From NCBI RefSeq assembly GCF_017487345.1, contig NZ_CP062006.1, positions 1,122,001-1,186,000 of the forward strand: a stretch of 64,000 bases of DNA, in the 5' to 3' direction. The number at the start of each line of letters is the position of its first letter. The stretch's first letter is position 1. Position numbers and translations under genes: made by a program. The notes below the pieces were generated by a model. It ran no database searches. It had not been told where the DNA came from and saw only the letters and a program-made list of their open reading frames with translations. The stretch comes from Brevundimonas pondensis (GTDB taxonomy: Bacteria > Pseudomonadota > Alphaproteobacteria > Caulobacterales > Caulobacteraceae). This document shows, one piece after another, positions 38,174 to 46,198 of the stretch.

Positions 38174-38785
38174 TTAGTAGCCGACCGTGAAGCGCAGGCG
38201 GCTGTGTTTCGGCACCTCAATTTCGTCGGCCATGGCGATGGCGTAATCGGGGAAGGAGATGGCGCTGCGGCCGTCAGCCGTGACCAGCAGGCTGTCGTCG
38301 CCCAGGCGGAACTGGCCTGTCCGCTCGCTGCCGTCGAAGACCGCCGATGGCGAGAGGAAGGTCCAGTCCAGATCGCCTTCCTGACGCAGGCGATCCAGGA
38401 AGCGACCGCCCGCCGAGGCTTCGGCCTTGTAGGCTTCCGGGAAGTCCGGGGTGTCGATGACCTTCAGGCCTGGTGCGGCCTCCAGGCTGCCGGCGCCGCC
38501 GACCACCAGATAGCGGGGAACGTTCGCCGACTTGACTGCCGCGATCAGGGTTTCGGGGTTGGTGTCGACGAACATGATGGCGCTGACCACGGCGTCTGCG
38601 CCCTGCAGCAGGGCGGGCAGGGCGGCGGCGTCGTTGGCGTCGCCGCTGGCGGCGGTGATGCCTTCGCCGGTCGGGATGCGGGCCGGGTTACGGGCCACGC
38701 CCGTCACCTGATGGCCGCGACGGGCCAGTTCCTTGACGATTTCCGATCCGGCGCGGCCGCTGGCGCCGAGGACTGTGACTTTCAT
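38174..38785 (-). CDS. NAD(P)H-binding oxidoreductase (NmrA/YwnB-like)
   Basis: A 203-residue Rossmann protein: MKVTVLGASGRAGSEIVKEL is the GxxGxxG nucleotide-binding start, followed by GDANDAAALPALLQGADAVV and TFLSPSAVFDGSERTGQF. It resembles the YwnB/YwnA-type NAD(P)-binding group, with unknown substrate. It diverges from an HxlR-type regulator 55 bp away, the usual layout for redox or electrophile stress pairs, so it is probably the regulated target. Confidence 0.82.
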   Translation of the reverse strand: MKVTVLGASGRAGSEIVKELARRGHQVTGVARNPARIPTGEGITAASGDANDAAALPALLQGADAVVSAIMFVDTNPETLIAAVKSANVPRYLVVGGAGSLEAAPGLKVIDTPDFPEAYKAEASAGGRFLDRLRQEGDLDWTFLSPSAVFDGSERTGQFRLGDDSLLVTADGRSAISFPDYAIAMADEIEVPKHSRLRFTVGY

Positions 38786-38799
38786 GGCGGGTTCTCCAG

Positions 38800-38810
38800 T
38801 TGGTTACCAA
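38800..38810. promoter_or_regulatory. Candidate operator for the divergent HxlR/oxidoreductase pair
   Basis: TTGGTTACCAA is an exact odd palindrome (TTGGT-T-ACCAA) in the 55-bp divergent gap. Position fits an autoregulatory HxlR operator; identity is inferred. Confidence 0.45.
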
Positions 38811-38840
38811 TGGAGACCAGGTGTGCTATGGGAAGCGACC

Positions 38841-39257
38841 ATGCAAGAAGGCACCGAAATCTCATCTGGTCACCCGTCGGTAACCGCAGCGGCCGAATGG
38901 CGCGGCGACGTCTACGCCGCCAACTGCCCGACCCGCTTGCTGCTGGACCGGATCGCGGACAAGTGGACGGTGTTGTTGCTGACCACATTGGCGGATGAGC
39001 CGATGCGCTTTAACGCCCTGAAGCGCCGCATCGAGGGCGTGTCGCAGAAGATGCTCAGCCAGACCCTGCGCCAGATGGAGCGCGATGGCCTGGCGACCCG
39101 GTCGGTAGAGGCCACGGTTCCCGTATCCGTCACCTATGCGATCACGCCTCTGGGGCGGACCCTGGTCGAGGCGCTTCAGCCGGTGATCGATTGGGCCGAG
39201 ACGCGTATGCCGCAAGTCGCCGCGGCGCAGGCCGCCTACGACGCGCGCGGATCATGA
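38841..39257 (+). CDS. HxlR-family transcriptional regulator
   Basis: A 138-residue winged-helix regulator. CPTRLLLDRIADKWTVLLLT with the conserved cysteine (often a redox sensor in HypR/QorR/YodB), LKRRIEGVSQKMLSQTLRQM as the DNA-reading helix and VPVSVTYAITPLGRTLVEAL as the wing match HxlR. The ATG at 38841 gives the normal N terminus; a longer upstream frame overlaps the divergent gene. It most likely regulates the adjacent NAD(P)H-binding gene. Confidence 0.9.
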   Translation: MQEGTEISSGHPSVTAAAEWRGDVYAANCPTRLLLDRIADKWTVLLLTTLADEPMRFNALKRRIEGVSQKMLSQTLRQMERDGLATRSVEATVPVSVTYAITPLGRTLVEALQPVIDWAETRMPQVAAAQAAYDARGS

Positions 39258-39363
39258 ATCGTTTCGCGAAATCGAATTCCGTGTTCGGACGACTTGACGA
39301 AGGGGAGCGGAATCCGGTCTTGGGGCGCTGTCGCCTCGCGCGGCCCATTTGCGGAGACGATTG

Positions 39364-40020
39364 ATGCTGAGCTGGTTCCAGGCGCTGCTGCCCAAGGAAG
39401 ACAATTTCTTCCGCCTGTTCGACGCCCACGCCGCGACCCTGGTGAAGGGGGCGGAGGCCCTGCGCGGCATGCTGGACGGCGGCGAGGCCACGCCCGGCTG
39501 GTGCCAGAAGATCGTCGACCATGAAAATGAGGCCGACGAGGTCGCGCGCGAGGTCCTGTTCGCCGTGCGCCGCAGCTTCATCACCCCGTTCGACCGTTCG
39601 GACATTCGCGGCCTGACCAACTCGCTGGACGACACCATCGACCAGATGCAGAAGACGGCCAAGGTCGTCACCCTGTATGAGATGCGCGACTTTGCTCCCA
39701 AGATGCGCGAGCTGGCCGACATCGCCGTCCAGTGCGGCGCCCTGACGGCCGAGGCCGTGTCCCTGCTGCCGGCCATGCGCAAGAACCACGATCGCCTGAA
39801 CGAGCTGACCGAACAGATCGCCCGTCTGGAGAGCCAGAGCGACACCCTCTACGACGAAGGCATGAAGGCCCTCTATGAGTTGCACCGCCACGACATGACG
39901 GGCGGCAATACGCTGTGGTTCATCATCGGCGGCGAGATCTATGACCACCTGGAGAAGGTCATCGACCGGTTCGAGGACGTCGCGAACCGTATCAACGGCG
40001 TCCTGGTCGAGCACCTGTAG
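39364..40020 (+). CDS. PhoU-like protein (DUF47 family)
   Basis: About 218 residues, helical, with the DUF47 features LLPKEDNFFRLFDAHAATLV, FITPFDRSDIRGLTNSLDDTID and DHLEKVIDRFEDVANRI. DUF47 proteins pair with Pit phosphate transporters and probably modulate their activity. The Pit gene follows 6 nt later. The ATG at 39364 follows GGAG; a slightly longer form is possible. Cytoplasmic. Confidence 0.92.
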   Translation: MLSWFQALLPKEDNFFRLFDAHAATLVKGAEALRGMLDGGEATPGWCQKIVDHENEADEVAREVLFAVRRSFITPFDRSDIRGLTNSLDDTIDQMQKTAKVVTLYEMRDFAPKMRELADIAVQCGALTAEAVSLLPAMRKNHDRLNELTEQIARLESQSDTLYDEGMKALYELHRHDMTGGNTLWFIIGGEIYDHLEKVIDRFEDVANRINGVLVEHL

Positions 40021-40026
40021 GGCCCG

Positions 40027-41028
40027 ATGGATCACGCCCTCCTGATCCTGATCTTCCTGATCGGCGTCGCCCTGCTGTTCGACTTCCTGAACGGTCTGCA
40101 CGACGCGGCCAACTCGATCGCCACCATCGTCGCGACGCGCGTCCTGCCGCCGATCTATGCGGTCGGCTGGGCGGCCTTCTTCAACTTCATCGCCTTCCTC
40201 TTTTTCGGCCTGCACGTGGCCGACACGATCGGGCGGGGGATCATCTCGCCCGACGTGATCTCGGATCAGGTGATCTTCGGCGCCCTGATGGGGGCCATCA
40301 GCTGGAACGTCATCACCTGGCTGGCCGGGATTCCGTCTTCCAGCTCGCACGCGCTGGTCGGCGGTCTGCTGGGCGCGGGCATCGCCAAGGCGGGAACCAG
40401 CGCCGTGGTGATCGCGGGGGTGCTGAAGACGGTGGGCGCCATCTTCATGTCGCCGGCGATCGGCTTCCTGCTGGCCCTGTTGCTGGTGCTGATCGTGTCC
40501 TGGCTGTTCGCCAAGGCGAATCCGAACTTTGCGGATCGTATCTTCAGGGGGCTGCAGTTCGTCTCGGCCTCAGCCTATTCCCTGGGCCACGGCGGCAATG
40601 ACGCGCAGAAGACCATGGGGATCATCGCTATCCTGCTCTACTCGCGTGGGATGTTGGGCGGCGAGTTCCACGTGCCCTTCTGGGTGGTCATCACCTGTCA
40701 GGCGGCCATCGCGCTCGGCACCCTGTTCGGCGGTTGGAAGATCGTCCACACCATGGGCTCGCGCATCACGCGGCTCAGCCCTCAGCAAGGTTTCTGCGCC
40801 GAGACGGGCGGGGCCATCACCCTGTTCGCCGCGACCAGCATGGGCATTCCGGTCTCGACCACCCACACCATCACCGGCGCTATCGTCGGCGTGGGCGCGG
40901 CAAAGCGGGTCTCGGCCGTGCGCTGGAGCGTGGCGCGCAGCATCGTCACCGCCTGGTTCATCACCATGCCCGCCGCCGCCGCTATCGGCGCGATCTTCTA
41001 CTTCCTTGGCGGGCTGTTTCTGACCTGA
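40027..41028 (+). CDS. pit: Inorganic phosphate transporter, Pit family
   Basis: A 333-residue PiT transporter with duplicated signature motifs: FDFLNGLHDAANSIATIVAT near the N terminus and AYSLGHGGNDAQKTMGII plus GIPVSTTHTITGAIVGVGA later. It imports phosphate, probably as a metal complex, with protons or sodium. It is coupled to the DUF47 gene 6 nt upstream; its stop overlaps the Nudix start. Around ten membrane helices are visible. Confidence 0.92.
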   Translation: MDHALLILIFLIGVALLFDFLNGLHDAANSIATIVATRVLPPIYAVGWAAFFNFIAFLFFGLHVADTIGRGIISPDVISDQVIFGALMGAISWNVITWLAGIPSSSSHALVGGLLGAGIAKAGTSAVVIAGVLKTVGAIFMSPAIGFLLALLLVLIVSWLFAKANPNFADRIFRGLQFVSASAYSLGHGGNDAQKTMGIIAILLYSRGMLGGEFHVPFWVVITCQAAIALGTLFGGWKIVHTMGSRITRLSPQQGFCAETGGAITLFAATSMGIPVSTTHTITGAIVGVGAAKRVSAVRWSVARSIVTAWFITMPAAAAIGAIFYFLGGLFLT

Positions 41029-41462
41029 TGGCTGGCCCGGTTCGCACGGAAACTTCGGAAGCCCGTCAGGTCGCTGTCCTGCCATGGCGTCGAGGGGATG
41101 CAGGGGTGGAGGTGATGATGATCACCTCGCGCGAGACCCGGCGCTGGGTCATCCCCAAGGGTGGGCGCATGGTCGGCAAGACCGACCCGCAGGCGGCCGC
41201 CCAGGAAGCCTATGAGGAGGCGGGGGTGCAGGGCGAGACCCTGGACACGGTCATCGGACATTTCCGTTATGGCAAGCGGCTGAAGACGGGAGCCGTCCAG
41301 GCCTGTGTCGTGGCTGTCTATCCGCTGGAAGTCCTCATCCAGCTCGGTGCATGGCCCGAGGATCAGCAACGTCAACGTCGCTGGATGTCTCAGGCCGAGG
41401 CGGCGGAAGCGGTCCATGAGGCCGATCTGGCCCAGTTGATCCGGGAATTTCGTCCCCTTTGA
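41028..41462 (+). CDS. Nudix hydrolase
   Basis: A 144-residue Nudix protein. The Nudix-box region reads WVIPKGGRMVGKTDPQAAAQ then EAYEEAGV; the EExG metal-binding core is kept, while the usual first Glu and Arg of the box are Thr and Gln. WVIPKGG is typical of a bacterial subgroup related to diphosphoinositol/NDP-x hydrolases, substrate unknown. The ATG at 41028 overlaps the pit stop (TGATG), so it is translationally coupled to phosphate uptake. Confidence 0.87.
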   Translation: MAGPVRTETSEARQVAVLPWRRGDAGVEVMMITSRETRRWVIPKGGRMVGKTDPQAAAQEAYEEAGVQGETLDTVIGHFRYGKRLKTGAVQACVVAVYPLEVLIQLGAWPEDQQRQRRWMSQAEAAEAVHEADLAQLIREFRPL

Positions 41463-41519
41463 AGCTGAAGGCGTGACGAACGATGTTCGTTGACGCTATC
41501 ATTGAGGGAGGGGGACACC

Positions 41520-42023
41520 ATGCGTCATATCTACATCATCGCCGCGATCGTCGGGCTTGTGTTCGCGGGGCCGGTGGCGGCCCAGACGTCCGGACGGCAG
41601 GCCTTGGCCGAACGTTATGTGCAGCTGTCGCTCATCGGCATGGACAAGATGATGCAGGAACAGCTTGATGCCCAGATCGCGCAATGGGACGCCTCTGTTC
41701 CGGCCGAGCAGGCCCGCTGGTTCCGTCGTCATGCATTGCCGATCATGGAAACCCACATGCAGCCCATGATCGTCGCGATGACGAGCGACTACGCTGAACG
41801 GTTTACGGAAGCAGAACTGGGTGCGCTGGTCGCTTTTTATGAAACGCCCATGGGGCGTGGCATCGCGCGCAAGCAGATGGAGGCGGGTATGGAGCAGGGG
41901 GAGCTGCTGCAGCAGTTTGAAGTTGCATACCTGACAGACCTGATGACCAAGTTCTGCGCTCAGTTCGATTGCGAGGGCGCGGCGCCCAAAGGGGACGCCG
42001 CAGGAAAGCCGTCACGCCGTTGA
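41520..42023 (+). CDS. DUF2059 domain-containing secreted protein
   Basis: About 167 residues with a signal peptide (MRHIYIIAAIVGLVFAGPVAAQ) and a helical mature part. ERFTEAELGALVAFYETPMG is the DUF2059 signature. Function unknown; presumably periplasmic. GGGAGGGGG precedes the ATG at 41520, and a start 30 nt upstream would disrupt the signal. It is the last gene before the rplJ leader. Confidence 0.82.
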   Translation: MRHIYIIAAIVGLVFAGPVAAQTSGRQALAERYVQLSLIGMDKMMQEQLDAQIAQWDASVPAEQARWFRRHALPIMETHMQPMIVAMTSDYAERFTEAELGALVAFYETPMGRGIARKQMEAGMEQGELLQQFEVAYLTDLMTKFCAQFDCEGAAPKGDAAGKPSRR

Positions 42024-42318
42024 TTTCCTCGCTCATCAGTGTATAGAGCCCGCTTCTCGTCAGGGCCTCGGCCTTGGCGGATCCTGTCCGAGAACTTCGG
42101 GGCGTGGGGGTCACCCGCGCCATAATCGTCCAGAGAGCCCTCTGGCGCCGTGGGGAGATGGGGATGCAAAGACCTTTTGCCCTGCCGTTTGCGGCGGGCG
42201 GGCCTGCTTCCTTCGGACAATAAGACCGGCCTGAACGCTGTGCAGCGATGCATGGCGCTTAAGCCAAATCCGTCGTCGGGAATTAGCCTGGCGGCGAATA
42301 CCAAAACTGGAGACCGCA
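42024..42318 (+). promoter_or_regulatory. Leader region of rplJ-rplL
   Basis: About 295 nt without a gene. It holds a -10-like CATAAT near 42121, a GCAAAGACCTTTTGC hairpin near 42165–42179 and GC-rich palindromes. L10 leaders are usual in bacteria, so this probably includes the promoter and an L10(L12)4-binding RNA. The exact structure is not determined. Confidence 0.45.
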
Positions 42319-42834
42319 ATGGACCGCGCACAAAAAGCCGAGTCGATCGAATCGCTGAAGAGCGTGTTCGCCGACGCGGGCGCCGTGGTCGTGACCCACA
42401 ACCTGGGTCTGACCGTTGCGGAGATGGAAGACCTGCGTGGTCGCCTTCGTAAAGAAGGCGGCGCGTTCAAGGTGGTGAAGAACCGTCTGGCGCTGAAGGC
42501 GCTGGGCGTCGAGGAAGGCTCTGCCTACCACGATCTGTTCAAGGGTCCGGTGGGCATCGCCTACGCCGCTGATCCGGTCACCGCTGCGAAGGTCGCGGCT
42601 GAATTCGCCAAGGGCAACGACAAGTTCAAGCTCATCGGTGGTTTCATGGGCGACAAGGTGCTGGACGCTGCTGGCGTCGACGCCCTGTCCAAGCTGCCGT
42701 CGCTGGACCAACTGCGTGGCAAGCTGATCGGCCTGCTGCAAGCCCCGGCGACCAAGGTTGCTGGCGTCCTGCAAGCACCCGCCGGCCAACTGGCTCGCGT
42801 CTTCAACGCGTACGCGACCAAAGACGCCGCCTAA
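42319..42834 (+). CDS. rplJ: 50S ribosomal protein L10
   Basis: A 171-residue L10. KAESIESLKSVFADAGAVVV and AFKVVKNRLALKALGV are conserved, as is GPVGIAYAADPVTAAKV. It anchors L7/L12 dimers at the stalk base and commonly autoregulates its operon. rplL follows 55 nt later. The ATG at 42319 follows GGAG at normal spacing. Confidence 0.96.
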   Translation: MDRAQKAESIESLKSVFADAGAVVVTHNLGLTVAEMEDLRGRLRKEGGAFKVVKNRLALKALGVEEGSAYHDLFKGPVGIAYAADPVTAAKVAAEFAKGNDKFKLIGGFMGDKVLDAAGVDALSKLPSLDQLRGKLIGLLQAPATKVAGVLQAPAGQLARVFNAYATKDAA

Positions 42835-42889
42835 GCCTCGTCATCTCTGCATATCTCTCTGAACCTCATCCTACCGAAGGAAGACTAAA

Positions 42890-43270
42890 ATGGCTGATCT
42901 CGCCAAGATCGTTGAAGAACTGTCGGCTCTGACCGTCCTGGAAGCCGCTGAACTGTCGAAGCTGCTGGAAGACAAGTGGGGCGTCTCGGCCGCCGCTCCG
43001 GTCGCCGTCGCCGTCGCCGGTGGCGCCGCTGCTCCGGCTGAAGCCGCTGAAGAGCAAACCGAGTTCACCGTTGTCCTGGTTGACGGCGGCGACAAGAAGA
43101 TCAACGTGATCAAGGAAGTCCGCGGCGTCCGCACCGACCTGGGTCTGAAGGAAGCCAAGGACCTGGTCGAAGGCGCTCCGCAGAACGTCGTCGAGAACGT
43201 CTCGAAGCAAGTCGCTGAAGAGCTGAAGAAGAAGCTCGAAGAAGCCGGCGCCAAGATCCAGATCAAGTAA
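42890..43270 (+). CDS. rplL: 50S ribosomal protein L7/L12
   Basis: A 126-residue L7/L12: N-terminal dimer helices ([20 protein letters not shown]), Ala-rich hinge, then the factor-binding domain [20 protein letters not shown] and [14 protein letters not shown]. It recruits elongation factors. GAAGGAAG precedes the ATG. Strong terminator 50 nt downstream. Confidence 0.97.
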   Translation: MADLAKIVEELSALTVLEAAELSKLLEDKWGVSAAAPVAVAVAGGAAAPAEAAEEQTEFTVVLVDGGDKKINVIKEVRGVRTDLGLKEAKDLVEGAPQNVVENVSKQVAEELKKKLEEAGAKIQIK

Positions 43271-43320
43271 GATCGGATTTTGCGCTTCGGCCCTCGGGCC
43301 GAGGCTCAGACTTCAAGGAA

Positions 43321-43354
43321 CGGGTCGGAGGGAAACCTCCGGCCCGTTTTCTTT
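43321..43354 (+). terminator. Rho-independent terminator after rplL
   Basis: Stem CGGGTCGGAGG / CCTCCGGCCCG with a GAAA loop, then TTTTCTTTT. It ends rplJ-rplL and separates them from rpoB. Confidence 0.9.
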
Positions 43355-43420
43355 TGGGCGCGACTGGCGAGGCGGGGAGGGCGAGACCATCTCAGCCCCC
43401 TCACACAAGGATACGCCCCT

Positions 43421-44101
43421 ATGAAGATCCTGATGGTCCTGACGTCGCACGATCAGCTCGGCGACACCGGCCACAAGACCGGCTTCTGGCTGGAAGAGTT
43501 CGCCGCCCCCTATTACGCGCTGAAGGATGCGGGGGCCGAGATCGTCATCGCCTCACCCAAGGGCGGCCAGCCGCCTTTGGACCCCAAGAGCGACGCCGAG
43601 GACGCCCAGAGCGAGGACACCCATCGCTTCAAGGCTGACGCCGAGGCGCAAGGCGCGCTGGCCAATACGCAGAAACTGGCCGAGGTGAAGGCCGGAGATT
43701 TCGACGCCGTCTTCTATCCCGGCGGGCATGGGCCGTTGTGGGACCTGGCCAATGATCCGGTCTCTATCGCTTTGATCGAGGCCTTCGCCGCCGCCGGCAA
43801 GCCGACGGGCTTTGTCTGTCACGCGCCGGGCGTGCTGAAGGACGTGAAGGGGGCGGACGGCCAGCCGCTGGTGAAGGGGCGGGCGGTGACGGGCTTCACC
43901 AACAGCGAGGAGGCGGCTGTGGGCCTGACCGAGGTCGTGCCCTTCCTGGTCGAGGACATGCTGACGGCCAAGGGCGGGCGCTACAGCAAGGGCGCGGACT
44001 GGGCCTCCTATGTCCTGACGGACGGCGCCTTGGTCACCGGTCAGAATCCGGCCTCGTCGCGCGAGGCAGCCGATGCGCTGTTGGCCTTGTTGAAGGCCTG
44101 A
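43421..44101 (+). CDS. DJ-1/PfpI family protein (type 1 glutamine amidotransferase-like)
   Basis: A 226-residue class I GATase-like protein. The nucleophile elbow has Cys133-His134 in TGFVCHAPGVL, the conserved Glu is near position 25 (GFWLEEFA), and AVFYPGGHGPLWDL forms the oxyanion region. This matches Hsp31/YajL-like chaperone/glyoxalase relatives rather than a true amidotransferase. The ATG at 43421 follows AAGGA; upstream sequence is the rplL terminator. A terminator follows at 44114. Confidence 0.9.
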   Translation: MKILMVLTSHDQLGDTGHKTGFWLEEFAAPYYALKDAGAEIVIASPKGGQPPLDPKSDAEDAQSEDTHRFKADAEAQGALANTQKLAEVKAGDFDAVFYPGGHGPLWDLANDPVSIALIEAFAAAGKPTGFVCHAPGVLKDVKGADGQPLVKGRAVTGFTNSEEAAVGLTEVVPFLVEDMLTAKGGRYSKGADWASYVLTDGALVTGQNPASSREAADALLALLKA

Positions 44102-44113
44102 CGACAGAAGAAA

Positions 44114-44139
44114 GGCCCGGGATCGCTCCCGGGCCTTTT
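44114..44139. terminator. Rho-independent terminator between convergent genes
   Basis: Stem GGCCCGGGA / TCCCGGGCC with TCGC loop and TTTT on the plus strand, AAAG on the other side. It ends the DJ-1 gene and probably the M61 genes on the opposite strand. Confidence 0.88.
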
Positions 44140-44159
44140 CAGTTCTAGCGACGCTCTGT

Positions 44160-46148
44160 TCAGCGGCGGCGGGGGCTGAGGATGTCGCCGATCCGGTCCG
44201 GCGTGCCGGGGATACGCTCCAGGCGCGGGTAGCGCAGGCCGTCGTGGTAGTCGAAGGCCACGGTGCGGTAGCGGTCGCCGTTCTTGAGCAGGAGCGAGAT
44301 CGGCTTGTCCGTCCCCTTGGCGGCGGTGACGGCGTCACGCAGCACCTCGGCCGATGCGGCGCGCTCGTTGACAGCGACCAGTTCCCAGCCGGGACCGATG
44401 TCGGCCTCGAAGGCGCGACCGCCCCAGCGGATGCCGGTCAGCTTGTTCGACGAGGATAGGGTGAAGCCCAGCGAATACTGGAAGTCGGTGGCCCAGCCCG
44501 ACTGGACGCGCTTTTCGCCTGCGGTCAGGTTGTCGGTGTAGGTCAGGCGGTAGCCGCCGCGCGCAAGACCATCCAAGGGGGCCTTGGCGTCTGGGCCGCT
44601 GGCGTCCAGGCGTGTGCGCAGGAAGCTGGCCCAGTCGTGCGGATGGACGGCGTTCAGGGCCGCGACCACGTCGTCGAAGGTGTAGCCGCGCGGGGCCCAG
44701 GAACCGTCGTCGCCACCGAAAAAGCCCTTGGCGAAGTCGTCGAGCGACTTCTTGCCGCCCGTCGCCTCGCGGATCAGGGTGTCGGCGTCCAGCCAGATCA
44801 GCAGGCTTTCGCGGTAGTAGTCGCCGGTGCCGCGCATCCACGACGAATAGGGATTGCTGGTCCGGTAACCGAGCAGGTTGTGGTTGTTGACGTCCTGCAG
44901 CGGGCGCCACTCGCGGCCCGGCTGGTTGTCATAGAAGGCGGCGTTCTCGGCCACGGTGACCAGAATGTCTTCCTTCGACGCCAGGCCCGAGCGGGCGGTC
45001 AGCACGTCGCCCCAGTATTCCGTCTGGCCTTCATAGACCCACAGCAGCGTGTTCTGCGTCGGGATGTTGTGGTTGGCGGTCAGCTCGTCGGCGGGGCGCT
45101 GGCGCTTGCCGTTCCAGGCGTGGACGAACTCGTGCGGCAGCAGGCCGACCGCGCCCATGTTCTTGCCCCAGTTGGTGAAGAAATCGGTCGGGACCGAGTT
45201 CTCGGACGAGCGGTGATGCTCCAGCCCGATTCCGCCCATCTTCGCCGTGGCGGCCACCAGGAAGTCGTAGCGGTCATAGGGGCGGGCGCCGAACAGGCGG
45301 TCGGTCTGGGTCACCAGGTTCTCGAACCAGGCGATTTGTTCCGGCGTCGGGGCGATGTTCTTGGCTTCGTCGGCGACGATGTTCAGGTGGACGGCTTCGC
45401 CACGCGGGTCGATTTCGATGCGTTGGAAGTGGGCGCCGCCGAACAGGGGGCTGTCGATCAGGGTATAGAGGTCGGTGGGGCGGAAGGTGGCCACGCCGTT
45501 CTCATAGCGCTCGGTGTCCAGCGCCACGCCGTATTTCCAGCCCTCGGGCAGGCGGATCGAGGGGGCGAAGGTTATGCCGGTCGAGCGGTAGCCGGCGGGA
45601 TAGAGCAGGGCCTTTTCCCACTGCAGGTTGATCATTTCCGGCGTCATGACGACGCGCCATGTCGAGTTGTCCGGCTGAGTCAGCCACTGGAACTCGACCA
45701 CGATCTCGCTGACGCCCTGCGGCACATCGATATGGAAGGCGTTGGGGTCGATGGTGTCGCGCAGCCAGTCGATGCGAGTTGCGCCGCTGGTCACGGTCAC
45801 GCCCGAGATCAGCTGGATCGGGCCGGTGGCGGCGTGGTTGCCGGGCAGGAACTTGGGATAGAGCAGGACCAGGGGGCCGGCCGTGACCGGGATGGTCTGA
45901 CGGACGCGGACGATCTTGCGTTCGACGTCGGTGGCGTCGACCTCATACTTGATGACGCCGGGGTAGGTCTCAGCGGTCGGAGCTGGGATCGGCGGCAGGG
46001 CGCGGGGCAGGCCCAGGGGCGTGTTCTGGGGCGTGGGCGCGGCCGGCGCCTGCGGGCCGGTCCAGGCCTGCGGGGCATGAGCCAGGGCGGTCGAGGCGAC
46101 CGAGGTCAGCAACAGGGCGAGGGCGGCGGCAGGCAGGCGTCGGGTCAT
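44160..46148 (-). CDS. M61-family metallopeptidase (second of a tandem pair)
   Basis: A 662-residue secreted peptidase of family M61 (glycyl aminopeptidase-like). A signal peptide at the N terminus (LLLTSVASTALAHA) is followed by a beta-rich N-terminal domain, the zinc site HEFVHAWNG with the third ligand Glu in VYEGQTEYWG, and a C-terminal PDZ-like segment. The zinc site is complete, so it is probably active in the periplasm or outside. It is 50 nt downstream of a paralogue at 46199–48142 and likely arose by duplication. Confidence 0.9.
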   Translation of the reverse strand: MTRRLPAAALALLLTSVASTALAHAPQAWTGPQAPAAPTPQNTPLGLPRALPPIPAPTAETYPGVIKYEVDATDVERKIVRVRQTIPVTAGPLVLLYPKFLPGNHAATGPIQLISGVTVTSGATRIDWLRDTIDPNAFHIDVPQGVSEIVVEFQWLTQPDNSTWRVVMTPEMINLQWEKALLYPAGYRSTGITFAPSIRLPEGWKYGVALDTERYENGVATFRPTDLYTLIDSPLFGGAHFQRIEIDPRGEAVHLNIVADEAKNIAPTPEQIAWFENLVTQTDRLFGARPYDRYDFLVAATAKMGGIGLEHHRSSENSVPTDFFTNWGKNMGAVGLLPHEFVHAWNGKRQRPADELTANHNIPTQNTLLWVYEGQTEYWGDVLTARSGLASKEDILVTVAENAAFYDNQPGREWRPLQDVNNHNLLGYRTSNPYSSWMRGTGDYYRESLLIWLDADTLIREATGGKKSLDDFAKGFFGGDDGSWAPRGYTFDDVVAALNAVHPHDWASFLRTRLDASGPDAKAPLDGLARGGYRLTYTDNLTAGEKRVQSGWATDFQYSLGFTLSSSNKLTGIRWGGRAFEADIGPGWELVAVNERAASAEVLRDAVTAAKGTDKPISLLLKNGDRYRTVAFDYHDGLRYPRLERIPGTPDRIGDILSPRRR

Positions 46149-46198
46149 CGGGTATCCAGAACTCAGAGGTAATCAGGCGTAAGGCTTGGCAGGCGGCG

